Shown in pieces: positions 9,125-17,883 of a stretch of 64,000 nt of DNA. Numbering within the stretch: the stretch's first letter is position 1; each line of letters opens with the position of its first letter. The stretch comes from Myxococcus dinghuensis (lineage in GTDB: Bacteria; Myxococcota; Myxococcia; Myxococcales; Myxococcaceae), in assembly GCF_024198235.1 (NCBI RefSeq), contig NZ_JAKCFB010000028.1, positions 59,209 through 123,208 on the forward strand, written 5' to 3'. Below the pieces are notes generated by a model. That model saw only the letters and a program-made list of their open reading frames with translations, was not told where the DNA came from and searched no databases. The position numbers and the translations under genes were made by a program.

Positions 9125-9688
9125 TCAGGTCGCGGGGGCCTTGGCGCGGAGGATCTTCATGAACTCGCGCATCCAGGCCGGATGGTCGGGCCAGGCGCGG
9201 GCGGAGACCATCTGCCCGTCGACGACGGCGGCCGAGTCGATGAACTCCGCGCCGGAGCCTTGGACGTCGAGCTTCAGGGCGGGGTAGGCGGCGCTCTTGC
9301 GGCCCTTGAGGACCCCCGCGGCGGTGAGCAGCAGCGGGCCGTGGCAGATGTGGGCCACGGGTTGGTTCTTCTCGAAGAAGTGCCGGACGATGCGCTGACA
9401 GTCGGCGTCGTTGCGGATGTACTCGGGGGCGCGGCCGCCGGGGATGACGAGCGCGACGTAGTCGGAGGGCTTCACCTGGGAGAAGGCGAGGTCCGCCTGC
9501 CACGTGTAGCCGGGCTTCTCGGTGTAGGTGTCGAAGCCGTCGACGAAGTCGTGCACCACGAACTGGAGCTTCTTCTTCGACGGCGCGGCGATGTGGACCT
9601 CGTAGCCCTCCTCGAGGAGTCGCTGGTACGGGTACATCACCTCCAGGGATTCGGCCGCATCGCCCGCTAGAATCAGGATTTTCGCCAT
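9125..9688 (-). CDS. DJ-1/PfpI family protein (ThiJ-like)
   Basis: This 187-residue protein belongs to the DJ-1/PfpI superfamily. It opens with the strand MAKILILAGD and Glu13 in the AAESLE turn, has the VIPGGRAPEYIR motif, and carries the nucleophile elbow VAHICHGPLLL with Cys115-His116. Glu, Cys and His are the usual catalytic set, so a glyoxalase, deglycase or amidotransferase-like activity on small electrophiles is possible. The insert SKKKLQFVVHDFVDGFDTYT is typical of the PfpI-like branch. The gene is divergent from the FadR-type regulator at 9779, and the operator-like site between them could control both. Confidence 0.8.
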   Translation of the reverse strand: MAKILILAGDAAESLEVMYPYQRLLEEGYEVHIAAPSKKKLQFVVHDFVDGFDTYTEKPGYTWQADLAFSQVKPSDYVALVIPGGRAPEYIRNDADCQRIVRHFFEKNQPVAHICHGPLLLTAAGVLKGRKSAAYPALKLDVQGSGAEFIDSAAVVDGQMVSARAWPDHPAWMREFMKILRAKAPAT

Positions 9689-9741
9689 GGTCGGTTGCCT
9701 CCCAATCGGGTCTCCATCGACAGCCCGGCTATCGTCATCCC

Positions 9742-9752
9742 TGGTCTGACCA
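9742..9752. promoter_or_regulatory. FadR/GntR-type operator TGGTCTGACCA
   Basis: A perfect TGGT-N3-ACCA site lies 26 bp before the start of the GntR-family gene and about 54 bp upstream of the divergent DJ-1 gene. TGG-T-N3-A-CCA is the established core for FadR-subfamily GntR repressors such as PdhR and LldR. It fits autoregulation. It is inferred from sequence alone. Confidence 0.55.
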
Positions 9753-9778
9753 TCAGTCAATCAGGTAGTCTGTGAGGC

Positions 9779-10501
9779 ATGGTTTCAGCGCGACCCTTCC
9801 AGGCGGTGGTTCGTAACCCCTTGTATCTCCAGGTGGCGGAGCGGATCCGCGAGGCCATCCTGAGTGGTGGGTTGGCGGTGGGGGACGCGTTGCCGCCGGA
9901 GCGGGAGCTGGCGGAGCAGTTCGGGGTGAGCCGGGCCTCCATCCGGGAGGCGCTGCGGGCGTTGCAGGCGCAGGGGCTGGTGGAGGGGAAGGGAAAGGGG
10001 CTGGTGGCCCGGGCGGCGAGCGGGCTGCTGAGCGAGGCGCTGACGCACGTGGTGCGGCTGCGGCTGGCGTCGTTGGAGGACCTGGTGGAGCTGCGGTGCG
10101 TGGTGGAGGCGGCGGCGTTGGAGCGGGCGGCGCGGCGCGGGGCTCCGGGGCGGCTGGACGCGGCGAGGCAGGCGCTGGAGGCGATGTGCCGGCCGGACGT
10201 GACGGTGGAGGCGTTCCACGAGGCGGACGTGCGCTTCCACATCGAGCTGGTGGCGGCGTCGGGCAACCGGGCGATGCACCTGGTGATGCTGGCGATGCGC
10301 GACGCGATGTCGAGGCACCTGTTGGAGGCGCTGCGTGCGGCGGGGCCTGGCGTGATGCGCCGGCTCGCGGAGGAGCACGTGGCGCTGCTGGACGCGGTGG
10401 AGCGAGGCGACGCGGAGGGTGTGTCGCAGCGGTTGCGCGAGCACATCCAGGGTTTCTACGAGGGGTCGGTGGTGGCTCCGGCCGCGGCGGTGGGGCGGTG
10501 A
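9779..10501 (+). CDS. FadR-subfamily GntR transcriptional regulator (LldR-like)
   Basis: This 240-residue protein has an N-terminal winged helix at residues 15-80 (LAVGDALPPERELAEQFGVS, then RASIREALRALQAQGLVE) and a C-terminal all-helical FCD domain at about 95-225. The FCD metal-ligand set is suggested by ADVRFHIELVAASGNRAM and EEHVALLDAVERGD. FadR-type regulators sense carboxylic acids. The downstream GlcD-type oxidase suggests lactate, glycolate or a related hydroxy acid as effector; that is inference from context. The stop overlaps a GTG of the next open frame by four bases (GTGA), so the downstream genes may be translated with it. Confidence 0.85.
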   Translation: MVSARPFQAVVRNPLYLQVAERIREAILSGGLAVGDALPPERELAEQFGVSRASIREALRALQAQGLVEGKGKGLVARAASGLLSEALTHVVRLRLASLEDLVELRCVVEAAALERAARRGAPGRLDAARQALEAMCRPDVTVEAFHEADVRFHIELVAASGNRAMHLVMLAMRDAMSRHLLEALRAAGPGVMRRLAEEHVALLDAVERGDAEGVSQRLREHIQGFYEGSVVAPAAAVGR

Positions 10502-10989
10502 GCGACGGGCACGAAGCGGCGGAGGGTGTGCCGCGTGCCGGTGCGGTGTCGGAGTCGCCGGCCGACACCCTGCGAGCCGACGCGGAAGAGGCGCGCCCGG
10601 TGCATCGCGATGCTCCGGTGTCGGAGTCGCGGGTGGAGGGGCCATGCGCTGACGCGGCTGCGCTGAGCATGGCGCAGCCAGTGAGGATGACTCCGGAGCC
10701 CCGCGTGGATGTCCCTCACGTGGACGTGGACGCCTCGAGCGTGGCGCAGCGAGCGCTGGCCTCCTCCGCGGACTGGGCGTCACGGGGAGAGGCAGCGCAT
10801 GCCGGTGGGAGGGTTTCGGAGGCTCGGGCGGATGGCCCGCTCACGGGAGCCACTTCGTACCGGAGCCGGACGGTGGGGCGGGCACCCGTGCGGCGCGAGG
10901 CGGTAGCGGGTGGACGGCGGATGAGCAGGCCCGCGGTCGTGGTCGCTGGGGAAGACGTCCGAGGCCCGTGGGGGAGGGAGCCGCGATGA
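10498..10989 (+). CDS. possible coupled open frame of unknown function (163 codons)
   Basis: A frame opens at GTG 10498, overlapping the regulator's stop as GTGA, and closes at 10989, overlapping the oxidase's start as ATGA. It encodes a Ser/Ala/Arg/Glu-rich, disorder-like protein with short near-repeats (AVSESPAD, PVSESRVEG, RVSEARADG). There is no fold, signal or family I recognise. The double four-base overlap is what real operon genes show, but GC-rich myxobacterial spacers are often open by chance and the frame also runs open upstream inside the regulator. It could equally be a 484-bp spacer. Confidence 0.35.
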   Translation: MSDGHEAAEGVPRAGAVSESPADTLRADAEEARPVHRDAPVSESRVEGPCADAAALSMAQPVRMTPEPRVDVPHVDVDASSVAQRALASSADWASRGEAAHAGGRVSEARADGPLTGATSYRSRTVGRAPVRREAVAGGRRMSRPAVVVAGEDVRGPWGREPR

Positions 10990-12362
10990 GCACGACGGAA
11001 GCGCTGTTGCGGGAGCTGGCGGCGGTGTTGCCGGAAGGTGCGCTCGTCACGGACGGGGATGTGCTGGAGGCGCACCGGAGGGACCAGGCGGAGTGGGCGC
11101 CGTCCGGGCGGCCCTCGGCGCTGGTGCGCGCGACGTCGACGGAGGACGTGCGCGCGGTGCTGCGCGTCGCGTCCGCGCGACGGGTCCCGGTGGTGGCGCG
11201 AGGGGCGGGGTCGGGGTTGTCGGGTGGGGCGAACGCGCTGGACGGCTGCATCGTGTTGTCGCTGATGCGGATGAACCGGGTGTTGGAGGTGGATGCGCGG
11301 GGGATGTTGGCGGTGGTGCAGCCCGGGGTGTTGAACGCGGAGTTGAAGGCGGCGGCGGCGGAGCAGGGGCTCTGGTACGCGCCGGACCCGGCGAGCTGGG
11401 AGTTCTCGAGCCTGGGAGGCAACCTGGCGACGAACGCGGGCGGGTTGTGCTGCGTGAAGTACGGCGTCACGGGGGACGCGGTGTTGGGGTTGGAGGTGGT
11501 GCTGGCGGACGGGGCGGTGGTGCGGACGGGCGGGCGCACGGTGAAGAACGTGGCGGGCTACGACCTGACGCGGCTGTTCGTGGGGTCGGAAGGCACGTTG
11601 GGCGTCATCACCGAGGCGACGCTGAAGCTGCGTCCCCGGCCGCCGAAGGCGACGACGCTGGTGGCGACGTTTCCGACGCTGACGGGGGCGGGGGCGGCGG
11701 TGACGTCCATCATGGCGCGCACGCGGCCGTCGATGTTGGAGCTGATGGATCGGGCGACGTGCCGAGCGGTGGAGGCCTACAAGCCGCTGGGGTTGGACGT
11801 GGAGGCGGCGGCGTTCCTGTTGGCGCGCTCGGACGCGGGGGGCGAGCAGGGCGTGGCGGAGATCGAAGCGATGGCGGCGGCGTGCGAGGCGGCGGGCGCG
11901 ACGTTCGTCACGCACACGGGGGACGAGGCGGAGGGGGAGCTGCTGCTGACGGCGCGACGGTTGGCGTATCCGGCGCTGGAGAAGCAGGGGGCGACGTTGT
12001 TGGACGACGTGGGGGTGCCGCTGTCACGCATCCCGGAGTTGCTGGAGGCGGTGGAGCGCATCGCCGCGGAGCGGGGCGTGCTGGTGGGCACGTTCGGTCA
12101 CGCGGGTGATGGGAACATGCACCCCACGGTGGTCTTCGACCGGAGCGACGCGGCGGCGCGTGAGAAGGCCCAGGCGGCCTTCGACGACATCCTGCGCGCG
12201 GCGCTGGCGTTGGGCGGGACGATTACGGGCGAGCACGGCGTGGGCGCGTTGAAGCAGCCCTTCATGGCGAGTCAGCTCGGTGAAGAAGGGATGCGGCTGC
12301 ACCGGAGCATCAAGAGCGCGCTGGACCCGCTCGGCATCCTGAATCCGGGCAAGGTGCTCTGA
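10986..12362 (+). CDS. FAD-linked oxidase, GlcD / D-lactate dehydrogenase type
   Basis: This 458-residue protein has an FAD_binding_4 (PCMH) domain in roughly residues 35-215, with VPVVARGAGSGLSGGAN, SLGGNLATNAGGLCCVKYG and KNVAGYDLTRLFVGSEGTLG. A FAD-oxidase C-terminal domain follows to the end, with GTFGHAGDGNMHPTV and ITGEHGVGALK. These are the hallmark blocks of GlcD, D-lactate and D-2-hydroxyglutarate dehydrogenases, which oxidise 2-hydroxy acids to 2-keto acids and pass electrons to the respiratory chain. GlcE and GlcF partners are absent nearby, which favours a single-subunit enzyme. GGGAGGG sits seven bases before the ATG at 10986. The likely regulator is the upstream FadR-type gene. 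Confidence 0.85.
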   Translation: MSTTEALLRELAAVLPEGALVTDGDVLEAHRRDQAEWAPSGRPSALVRATSTEDVRAVLRVASARRVPVVARGAGSGLSGGANALDGCIVLSLMRMNRVLEVDARGMLAVVQPGVLNAELKAAAAEQGLWYAPDPASWEFSSLGGNLATNAGGLCCVKYGVTGDAVLGLEVVLADGAVVRTGGRTVKNVAGYDLTRLFVGSEGTLGVITEATLKLRPRPPKATTLVATFPTLTGAGAAVTSIMARTRPSMLELMDRATCRAVEAYKPLGLDVEAAAFLLARSDAGGEQGVAEIEAMAAACEAAGATFVTHTGDEAEGELLLTARRLAYPALEKQGATLLDDVGVPLSRIPELLEAVERIAAERGVLVGTFGHAGDGNMHPTVVFDRSDAAAREKAQAAFDDILRAALALGGTITGEHGVGALKQPFMASQLGEEGMRLHRSIKSALDPLGILNPGKVL

Positions 12363-12509
12363 GGCGGCCTCGGGCGATCTCGCTTCCAAGGCCTCACCCG
12401 TATCTCTTTGGCCGGTGTTCACCTGACCATTGAGGTCTTGTGCATGGCTGTGTCATCGGCTGAAATGCGAATGCCTGGTCGGGGGCGCTTCACATTGCGG
12501 CGGCAATCC

Positions 12510-13196
12510 ATGCCCGAACTCCTCCTGAATCCCCGGCGTCTCCAGTCCTTCCGTTTCCTGCTCCCGCTGCTCGCGCTCCTGGCGTTGCCAGCCTCCGCGC
12601 AGGAGACCTCGCCCCCTGACGCTTCACCCGAGGCCACGGGCTTCGCCGTGGGTGCCCGGCTCTCGTACGGCCATCCTCGCGGCGACGCTCGCATGGACAT
12701 CCCGATGGCGGGTCGCATCGACGGTGTCATCGCGCCCCAGCTGGACCTCTCCTATTTCTTCACGCCCAACCTCGCGGTGGAGCTCCAGGGACAGTACGGC
12801 GTGGGTCGGTATTCGTCCCTCTGCACGGACGAGGACTGCCGGGGTGGAGTGCTGAGGTTGGGGGTGGGCTTCGGCTACCACTTCCCCACAGCGACGTTCT
12901 GGTCTCCCTGGGTGGGCGCGGGCGTCGGCTACGAGCGGTTGAGGACGACGTCCGAGGGCCATGTCGGGAAGTCCGTCGTGACCGAGTCCGGCCTCGAACT
13001 CCTGAACCTCCAGGCGGGCATCGACCTCGTGCTCGCCGACAGGGTGAGGGTCGGCCCCTGTTTCTCGGGGGCCGTGGGGATGTACTTCTGGTCTGCGTTG
13101 CGACTGAACGGCCAGGACATCTTCTCTGGGAGCGTCGAAGAGACGACCTTGCACTTCTGGCTCCAGCCAGGCGTGCGCCTCCAGGTCCGACTGTAG
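12510..13196 (+). CDS. outer membrane beta-barrel protein
   Basis: This 228-residue protein has a signal peptide (basic start, hydrophobic LLPLLALLALP, cleavage after ASA near residue 31). The rest is alternating strands with aromatic ends, for example IAPQLDLSYFFTPNLAVEL, VLRLGVGFGYHF and GAGVGYERL, closing on a hydrophobic terminal strand (LQPGVRLQVRL) typical of barrels recognised by the BAM complex. It resembles OmpW/OmpA-barrel small porin-like proteins of eight strands. A CTDEDC pair may form a loop disulphide. The start at 12510 was chosen for the signal peptide; two in-frame ATGs upstream would only add a tail. It is monocistronic and convergent with epsA. Confidence 0.65.
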   Translation: MPELLLNPRRLQSFRFLLPLLALLALPASAQETSPPDASPEATGFAVGARLSYGHPRGDARMDIPMAGRIDGVIAPQLDLSYFFTPNLAVELQGQYGVGRYSSLCTDEDCRGGVLRLGVGFGYHFPTATFWSPWVGAGVGYERLRTTSEGHVGKSVVTESGLELLNLQAGIDLVLADRVRVGPCFSGAVGMYFWSALRLNGQDIFSGSVEETTLHFWLQPGVRLQVRL

Positions 13197-13291
13197 GCCC
13201 ACGCGCCACGACGTGGAGTGCCGAGGACGGGGGGCATGGACCGCGAGGGTCGGCCGAGCGGATCCACCTTGGGGCCGACGTCCCTCCGTGG

Positions 13292-14101
13292 CTACCCGCC
13301 CTTGCCACCCGTCCGCTGCCAGAACTCGCGAGCGAGGATCGTGGCGAAGCGCGAGTCGTTCAGGATGTACCGGCGCCACAGGCGCTTGGGTTCGTTCGCC
13401 AACCGGTAGAGCCACTCGAAGCCCGCGTTGGAGATCCACTGCGGCGCGCGCTTCACCGTCCCGGCGATGAAGTCGAGCCCCGCGCCGATGCCGATGGCCA
13501 CCGTGGGCCCCAGCTTCTCGGACACCTGCGCGATCCACACCTCCTGCTTCGGGCTGCCCAGCGCGACGAGCAGCAGGTGCGGGTCCTTCTCTCGGATGCG
13601 CGCGACGATGGGGTCGTTCTGCGCGTCCCCTCCGTCCGTGCGCACCATGGGCGAATCCCAGCCCACCACCTCGATGCCGTACTTCTCCGAGACGATGCGC
13701 CCCACCTTCTCCGCCACGCCAGGGCCCGCGCCGAGCAGGTACACGCGCCACTTGCGCTCCGCGCCCAGCTTCATCAGCGGGAGGATCAAATCCGAGCCCG
13801 CGATGCGCTCGGGCAGCGGCACGTCCAGCGCCCGCGACGCCCAGACGATGGGCATCCCATCCACCACCGAAATCTTCGCCCGCGAATACGCCTCGCGGAA
13901 CGGGACGTTGTCCTCGGCGAGCACCACGTGGTCCACGTTGGCCGTGAACACGTAGCCCCCCTGGCGCGAGTCCACGAGGAGGCCGATCTGCTGCACGGCG
14001 TCCTCGAAGGAGAGCTGGTCGATGGCGAGCTGGCCGATGTGCAGGCGCGGTCGGCCGGTGGAGAAAGACGACGAGGGAGTCTGCGGAGTCGCAACGCTCA
14101 T
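13292..14101 (-). CDS. epsA: WecG/TagA/CpsF family glycosyltransferase, EpsA-like
   Basis: This 269-residue protein belongs to glycosyltransferase family 26 (WecG/TagA/CpsF). It has GGYVFTANVDHVVLAEDN, the VVDGMPIVWASRAL acidic motif, VYLLGAGPGVAEKVG, LLLVALGSPKQEVWI and IGIGAGLDFIAGTVKRAPQW. These enzymes add a sugar (often N-acetyl-mannosamine-type) to a lipid-linked acceptor at the inner face of the membrane. It is the last gene of a leftward run and overlaps the upstream epsB-like gene by four bases (ATGA). Family and position match epsA of the M. xanthus exopolysaccharide locus. The symbol is by family and gene order. Confidence 0.8.
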   Translation of the reverse strand: MSVATPQTPSSSFSTGRPRLHIGQLAIDQLSFEDAVQQIGLLVDSRQGGYVFTANVDHVVLAEDNVPFREAYSRAKISVVDGMPIVWASRALDVPLPERIAGSDLILPLMKLGAERKWRVYLLGAGPGVAEKVGRIVSEKYGIEVVGWDSPMVRTDGGDAQNDPIVARIREKDPHLLLVALGSPKQEVWIAQVSEKLGPTVAIGIGAGLDFIAGTVKRAPQWISNAGFEWLYRLANEPKRLWRRYILNDSRFATILAREFWQRTGGKGG

Positions 14102-16254
14102 GGCTTCTTCACCGTCAAATCAAGCACTGTCATGGAGTAGGGCGGCAGCCGCTGCGTCAGCGTCCCCGCCGTCTTCGTTCCGGGCGTCTGCTCGAGGAAA
14201 CCACCCGGCGCGCCCGAGTACCCCAGCACGCGCGCACCCTCGAGCGTCCCACACCCCTTCAATTCGACCCGCGCCTGCGCGGCCTGGTCCGGGTCGAAGT
14301 TCAAGAGCACCGCCACCAGCTTCTTCCCCGACTCGTCGCGCGAGGCGAACACGCTGGTGCCCTCCTGCGCCTTCGCCGGCACCCAGTAGTCCTGGAAGTG
14401 CCCACCGCGCCCGTCGAAGTCACGGAACGCTCGGAACGCCCAGAACACCGGGCTGCCGTTCGTGGGGTACTGCCAGAAGTAGGCGGAGTAGAGGTCTTCC
14501 TGCGCGAAGCGCCCCAGCGCCTCGGCCTGCGCGAGCCCGCCGCTCATGTGTCCGAAGGCGCCGAAGTTGTACTCGCCGATGGAGATGCGCCGGCCCGGGT
14601 AGTTCTGGGCGATCCACTCCTTGAGGCGGGGCAGCAGCCGCACGGGCTCGCCAATCCAGGACTCGTCCTTGTATGAGGGGTCCCACAGCGCGCGCGTGGA
14701 GCGGATGCGCCGCGCGTTCGTGTCCGGGTCGGTGTTGCCCTCCAACCCCACGCCCACGTTGGACTGCGGGTAGAAGTGCACGTCCAGCACGTCGAGGATG
14801 CGCACGCCCGTCTTCTTCTCGTGGTCGCGAAGCTGTCGCAGGTACCACGCCAGGAGCGGCAGGTCGCCGTGCGCGCGCCGGTCCGAGTGCGGCGACTTGC
14901 CCGCGGCGAAGTCCGCGGCGGACCACATGAAGTTCGTCCAGCCCCACTCGGCGGGACCCGCGATGAGCGCGTCCGGGTCCTCCTTCCGGACCACGGAGCC
15001 GTACGCGATGGTCCGCGACATCAGGCCGTCGTAGCCGAGCGGCTCGGGGAACACGTCCCGGTGGGTCGAGTTCCAGAGCATGGGCTCGTTGTCCAGGATG
15101 TACATGTGCACGCTGCGCTCGCCGCCCCGGGCCTTGTCCCGCGCGCGGATGGCGCGGACCCACTCGGCGACGAACTCGGGCGGGGCCTCGGTGCTGGTCT
15201 GCGACGGCGGCAGCGGCTTGAGCGGCGTCCCGTCACGCGTCAGGCCGTTGCCCGCGTCCCGGTCCTCGCCCTTCTGCTGCCCGAAGCGCGACACCGGGAA
15301 GCCCACGGAGGACGTGTCCTTCGCCACCCAGCCGAGCAGCGGCACGGTGAGCGCGGACTGCATGCCGTGCTTCGTGTTGGCGTCGAGGAAGTCCGTGTAG
15401 CTCAGCCCGATGTCCACGTTCTGGTAGAACCAGTCGTTGGCCGTGTTCCACGCGCCGCCCAGCTTCCAGTTGTAGCGGGACGTGGGGTTGCCGCCCCAGC
15501 GGCGCGTGGTGGCGCCCATCTTGAACTGGTGCTGGTCCTTCTTCTCGCGAAGGCCGTCCATCGCGATGCCGTAGATGAGCGGGCTGATGCGGTGGCCCGG
15601 CGCGGTGCAGTCGATGGTCATCGACGTCTCGCGCCCGCTGCCCCGGCCCGTGCGCCCGCCACCCGCGGCGAGCGCGGCGGCGACGTCCGGCGGCAGCGGC
15701 ACCAGCGCCACCTTGTCGAAGAGCACCCAGTCCCGCCCCACGTCCTTGGACGCGCGCAGCACCACGCGGTCGAACACCTCGCCGCGCGGGTTGAGCTGCT
15801 CCATGGGGATGAGCACCTCCGTCCACTCGCCGTCCTTGCGGACCTGCAGGTCGGCCGTCACGGGGATGCGCGGGAAGGACACCGCGCCCTGCGCGTCCAG
15901 CCGCACCTCGAGGAACTCGCCGTAGGACTCCGGCGCGCTGAAGCGCAAGGACAGCGCGCCGAAGGTGCCCTCCAGCTTGGGCCGGTACAGAATCCAGCCG
16001 CCGTAGTTGAACAGGCGCATGCGCGCGGGTGCGCCCCGGGGCAGCTCGCGCGGCGCCCAGCCGATGTCGTTCCACCCGGCCGCCAGGCCCCCGTCGTAGA
16101 GCGCCACCGGCGCGGTGCTCTTCTCCGCGCCCTTGTCCGAAGCCGGCGCCTGCGCGGGTGTCTCCTCCGCGAGCCCCCCGGCCACCGCCATCGAGCCACC
16201 GGCGAGCAGCGCGCACGTCGCCACCGCCGCGCCAGCCTTCCTCCGCGCACGCAT
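14098..16254 (-). CDS. epsB: secreted family-44-type glycoside hydrolase, EpsB-like
   Basis: This 718-residue protein has a signal peptide (MRARRKAG, then a hydrophobic Ala/Gly run; cleavage near residue 30). Residues about 55-200 are a beta-sandwich carbohydrate-binding-like region. A TIM-barrel hydrolase resembling GH44 follows, with GATTRRWGGNPTSRYNWKLG, the acid/base Glu390 in YILDNEPMLWNSTHRDV, and the nucleophile Glu561 in SIGEYNFGAFGHMSGG. A small beta domain ends the chain. GH44 enzymes cut beta-glucan-type polymers; here the enzyme probably trims or edits the exopolysaccharide. The start has GGGAGGT upstream; GTG 16257 is an alternative one codon earlier. It matches epsB by family and order. 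Confidence 0.8.
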   Translation of the reverse strand: MRARRKAGAAVATCALLAGGSMAVAGGLAEETPAQAPASDKGAEKSTAPVALYDGGLAAGWNDIGWAPRELPRGAPARMRLFNYGGWILYRPKLEGTFGALSLRFSAPESYGEFLEVRLDAQGAVSFPRIPVTADLQVRKDGEWTEVLIPMEQLNPRGEVFDRVVLRASKDVGRDWVLFDKVALVPLPPDVAAALAAGGGRTGRGSGRETSMTIDCTAPGHRISPLIYGIAMDGLREKKDQHQFKMGATTRRWGGNPTSRYNWKLGGAWNTANDWFYQNVDIGLSYTDFLDANTKHGMQSALTVPLLGWVAKDTSSVGFPVSRFGQQKGEDRDAGNGLTRDGTPLKPLPPSQTSTEAPPEFVAEWVRAIRARDKARGGERSVHMYILDNEPMLWNSTHRDVFPEPLGYDGLMSRTIAYGSVVRKEDPDALIAGPAEWGWTNFMWSAADFAAGKSPHSDRRAHGDLPLLAWYLRQLRDHEKKTGVRILDVLDVHFYPQSNVGVGLEGNTDPDTNARRIRSTRALWDPSYKDESWIGEPVRLLPRLKEWIAQNYPGRRISIGEYNFGAFGHMSGGLAQAEALGRFAQEDLYSAYFWQYPTNGSPVFWAFRAFRDFDGRGGHFQDYWVPAKAQEGTSVFASRDESGKKLVAVLLNFDPDQAAQARVELKGCGTLEGARVLGYSGAPGGFLEQTPGTKTAGTLTQRLPPYSMTVLDLTVKKP

Positions 16255-16294
16255 CACACCGACCTCCCTGAGGATGAGGACCCCCGCTGCCGCG

Positions 16295-16858
16295 TCACAG
16301 CACCACGTCGTCCGTGTCCTTGCGAGGGAAGATGCGGGCGGGGATGCCCACGGCCACGCTGTCCGGCGGGACGTCCTGGAGGACCACGGCGTTGGCGCCG
16401 ATGCGCGAGCGGGCGCCGATGCGCACCGGCCCGAGGATGCGCGCGCCCGCGCCGATCCACACGTCGTCCTCGATGACGGGGTAGCCGTTGTCCTTGGCGG
16501 TGCCCACGGTGTTGTTGCCGTAGAAGCGCACGCGGTCGCCGATGCGCGCGTCCCCGCCGATGACGATGCCCAGGCTGTGCACGAAGTACACGCCCCGGCC
16601 CAGCGTCACGTCCTTGCCGATTTCAATCCCCATCACCGCCGTCTGCGCCACGCGCAGCACGTGGTTGACCAGGGGGATGCGGTAGTCGAGCGCGGCCTCG
16701 CGGGCGCGGTTGAGCGCGGTGATGCGGTACGAGTCGCTGGTGAGCACCACCTGCGCGATGGACTTCGCGCCCGCGTCCCCGTTGGCGGCCCGCGCCAGCT
16801 CCAGCGCGTCCGACACGAGCGCGCCAATCATCGACCGCTTGTTCTTCATGATGTTCAC
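16295..16858 (-). CDS. epsC: serine acetyltransferase-like hexapeptide protein, EpsC-like
   Basis: This protein of about 187 residues has a left-handed beta-helix of hexapeptide repeats from about residue 75 (IGKDVTLGRGVYFVHSLG, then IGGDARIGDRVRF, VWIGAGARILG, IGARSRIGANAVV). The ending VAVGIPARIF is that of CysE/serine acetyltransferase-type enzymes. It may O-acetylate sugars of the polymer rather than serine; this is inferred from its place in the operon. The GTG at 16858 overlaps the upstream stop as GTGA and has AGGGGGGAAG before it, so it was chosen over the ATG at 16849. It matches epsC by family and order. Confidence 0.75.
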   Translation of the reverse strand: MNIMKNKRSMIGALVSDALELARAANGDAGAKSIAQVVLTSDSYRITALNRAREAALDYRIPLVNHVLRVAQTAVMGIEIGKDVTLGRGVYFVHSLGIVIGGDARIGDRVRFYGNNTVGTAKDNGYPVIEDDVWIGAGARILGPVRIGARSRIGANAVVLQDVPPDSVAVGIPARIFPRKDTDDVVL

Positions 16859-17883
16859 CGGCTTCCCCCCTGCAGATAGCGGGCGACCTCGCGCGCGATG
16901 CCCGTCCAACCCCCGGCCTCGTTGCGCGCGCCGCGCAGGTACTCCATGCCGTACACCACGGAGGTGCCGGCGAAGGCGGCCTTCTCCAGGCCCAGCTTGT
17001 CCGCGGCCTGGGCGGCGCGCATCACCGTGCGCGTCAGCACGCGCGTGGCCTCGGGCGCGACGAGGGTGGCGGCGAGCAGCGGGCGCGCCAGCGGATTGGT
17101 CTCGAACAGCAGGCGCCACGGGTTGAGGCCGCGCACCTCCGGGTGCTTGCGCGCCACCTGCGTGTCGAACATGCCGTAGCGGTGCGCGCGCTTGAGCCAG
17201 CGCTCGAAGGAGACGTGGTCGCTGCCGTGCAACACGTACGCGTCGCTGGCGAAGACGAACGCGCAGCCGGCCTTCTCCAGGCGCACGCCCAGCTCCACGT
17301 CCTCGGACTGGCCCAGGGACTTGTCGAAGCCGCCCACGCCCACGTAGTCCGCGCGGTGGAAGGACACGTTGCCGGTGAACAGGTGGTTGCCGCGGACGCG
17401 GGCGCCGGGGGTGGACAGCTCCTCGGCCATGCGGTGGTTGAGGTAGGCGTACCAGCGCTCGAACAGCGGCATGTCGCCGATGGACGGATCCGGCCGGATG
17501 CGGCCGAGCACCACGTGGCGCGAGCCCTCCGGGTGGTGCGCCAGGTGGCGCTCCAGGAAGTCGGGCGCCACCTGCATGTCGTCGTCGGTGACGAGCACGA
17601 TGTCACCCCGCGCGGCGAGCACGCCCCGGTGGCGCGCGGCGGCGGCGCCCGCGTTGGCCTGGACCTCCACGCGCAGGGCGTAGGGCGTCTTCAGGGCGGA
17701 GAGCGGCTCGCGGACGGGCTCCTTGGAGCCGTCGTCCACCACGACGACCTCGAACCGGTCCGCAGGCAGCGTCTGGGCGCCGAGCAGCTCCAGCAGGCGG
17801 GTGATGAGGGGGAGCCGGTTGTAGGTCGCGATGACGACGCTGAGGCGGGGGGAGGGTGCGTCGGAGGGCGAAGGAGGGCTCAT
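16855..17883 (-). CDS. epsD: family 2 glycosyltransferase, EpsD-like
   Basis: This 342-residue protein has a GT-A fold: LSVVIATYNRLPLITRLLEL, the acidic FEVVVVDDGSKEP, NAGAAAARHRGV, and the metal-binding IVLVTDDDMQVAPDFLE, then GNHLFTGNVSF and the ED motif in LGQSEDVELGVRLEKAG. It transfers a sugar from a nucleotide donor to the growing lipid-linked repeat at the inner membrane. It overlaps its neighbours by four bases on both sides, which indicates tight translational coupling. It matches epsD by order and family. Confidence 0.8.
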   Translation of the reverse strand: MSPPSPSDAPSPRLSVVIATYNRLPLITRLLELLGAQTLPADRFEVVVVDDGSKEPVREPLSALKTPYALRVEVQANAGAAAARHRGVLAARGDIVLVTDDDMQVAPDFLERHLAHHPEGSRHVVLGRIRPDPSIGDMPLFERWYAYLNHRMAEELSTPGARVRGNHLFTGNVSFHRADYVGVGGFDKSLGQSEDVELGVRLEKAGCAFVFASDAYVLHGSDHVSFERWLKRAHRYGMFDTQVARKHPEVRGLNPWRLLFETNPLARPLLAATLVAPEATRVLTRTVMRAAQAADKLGLEKAAFAGTSVVYGMEYLRGARNEAGGWTGIAREVARYLQGGSR

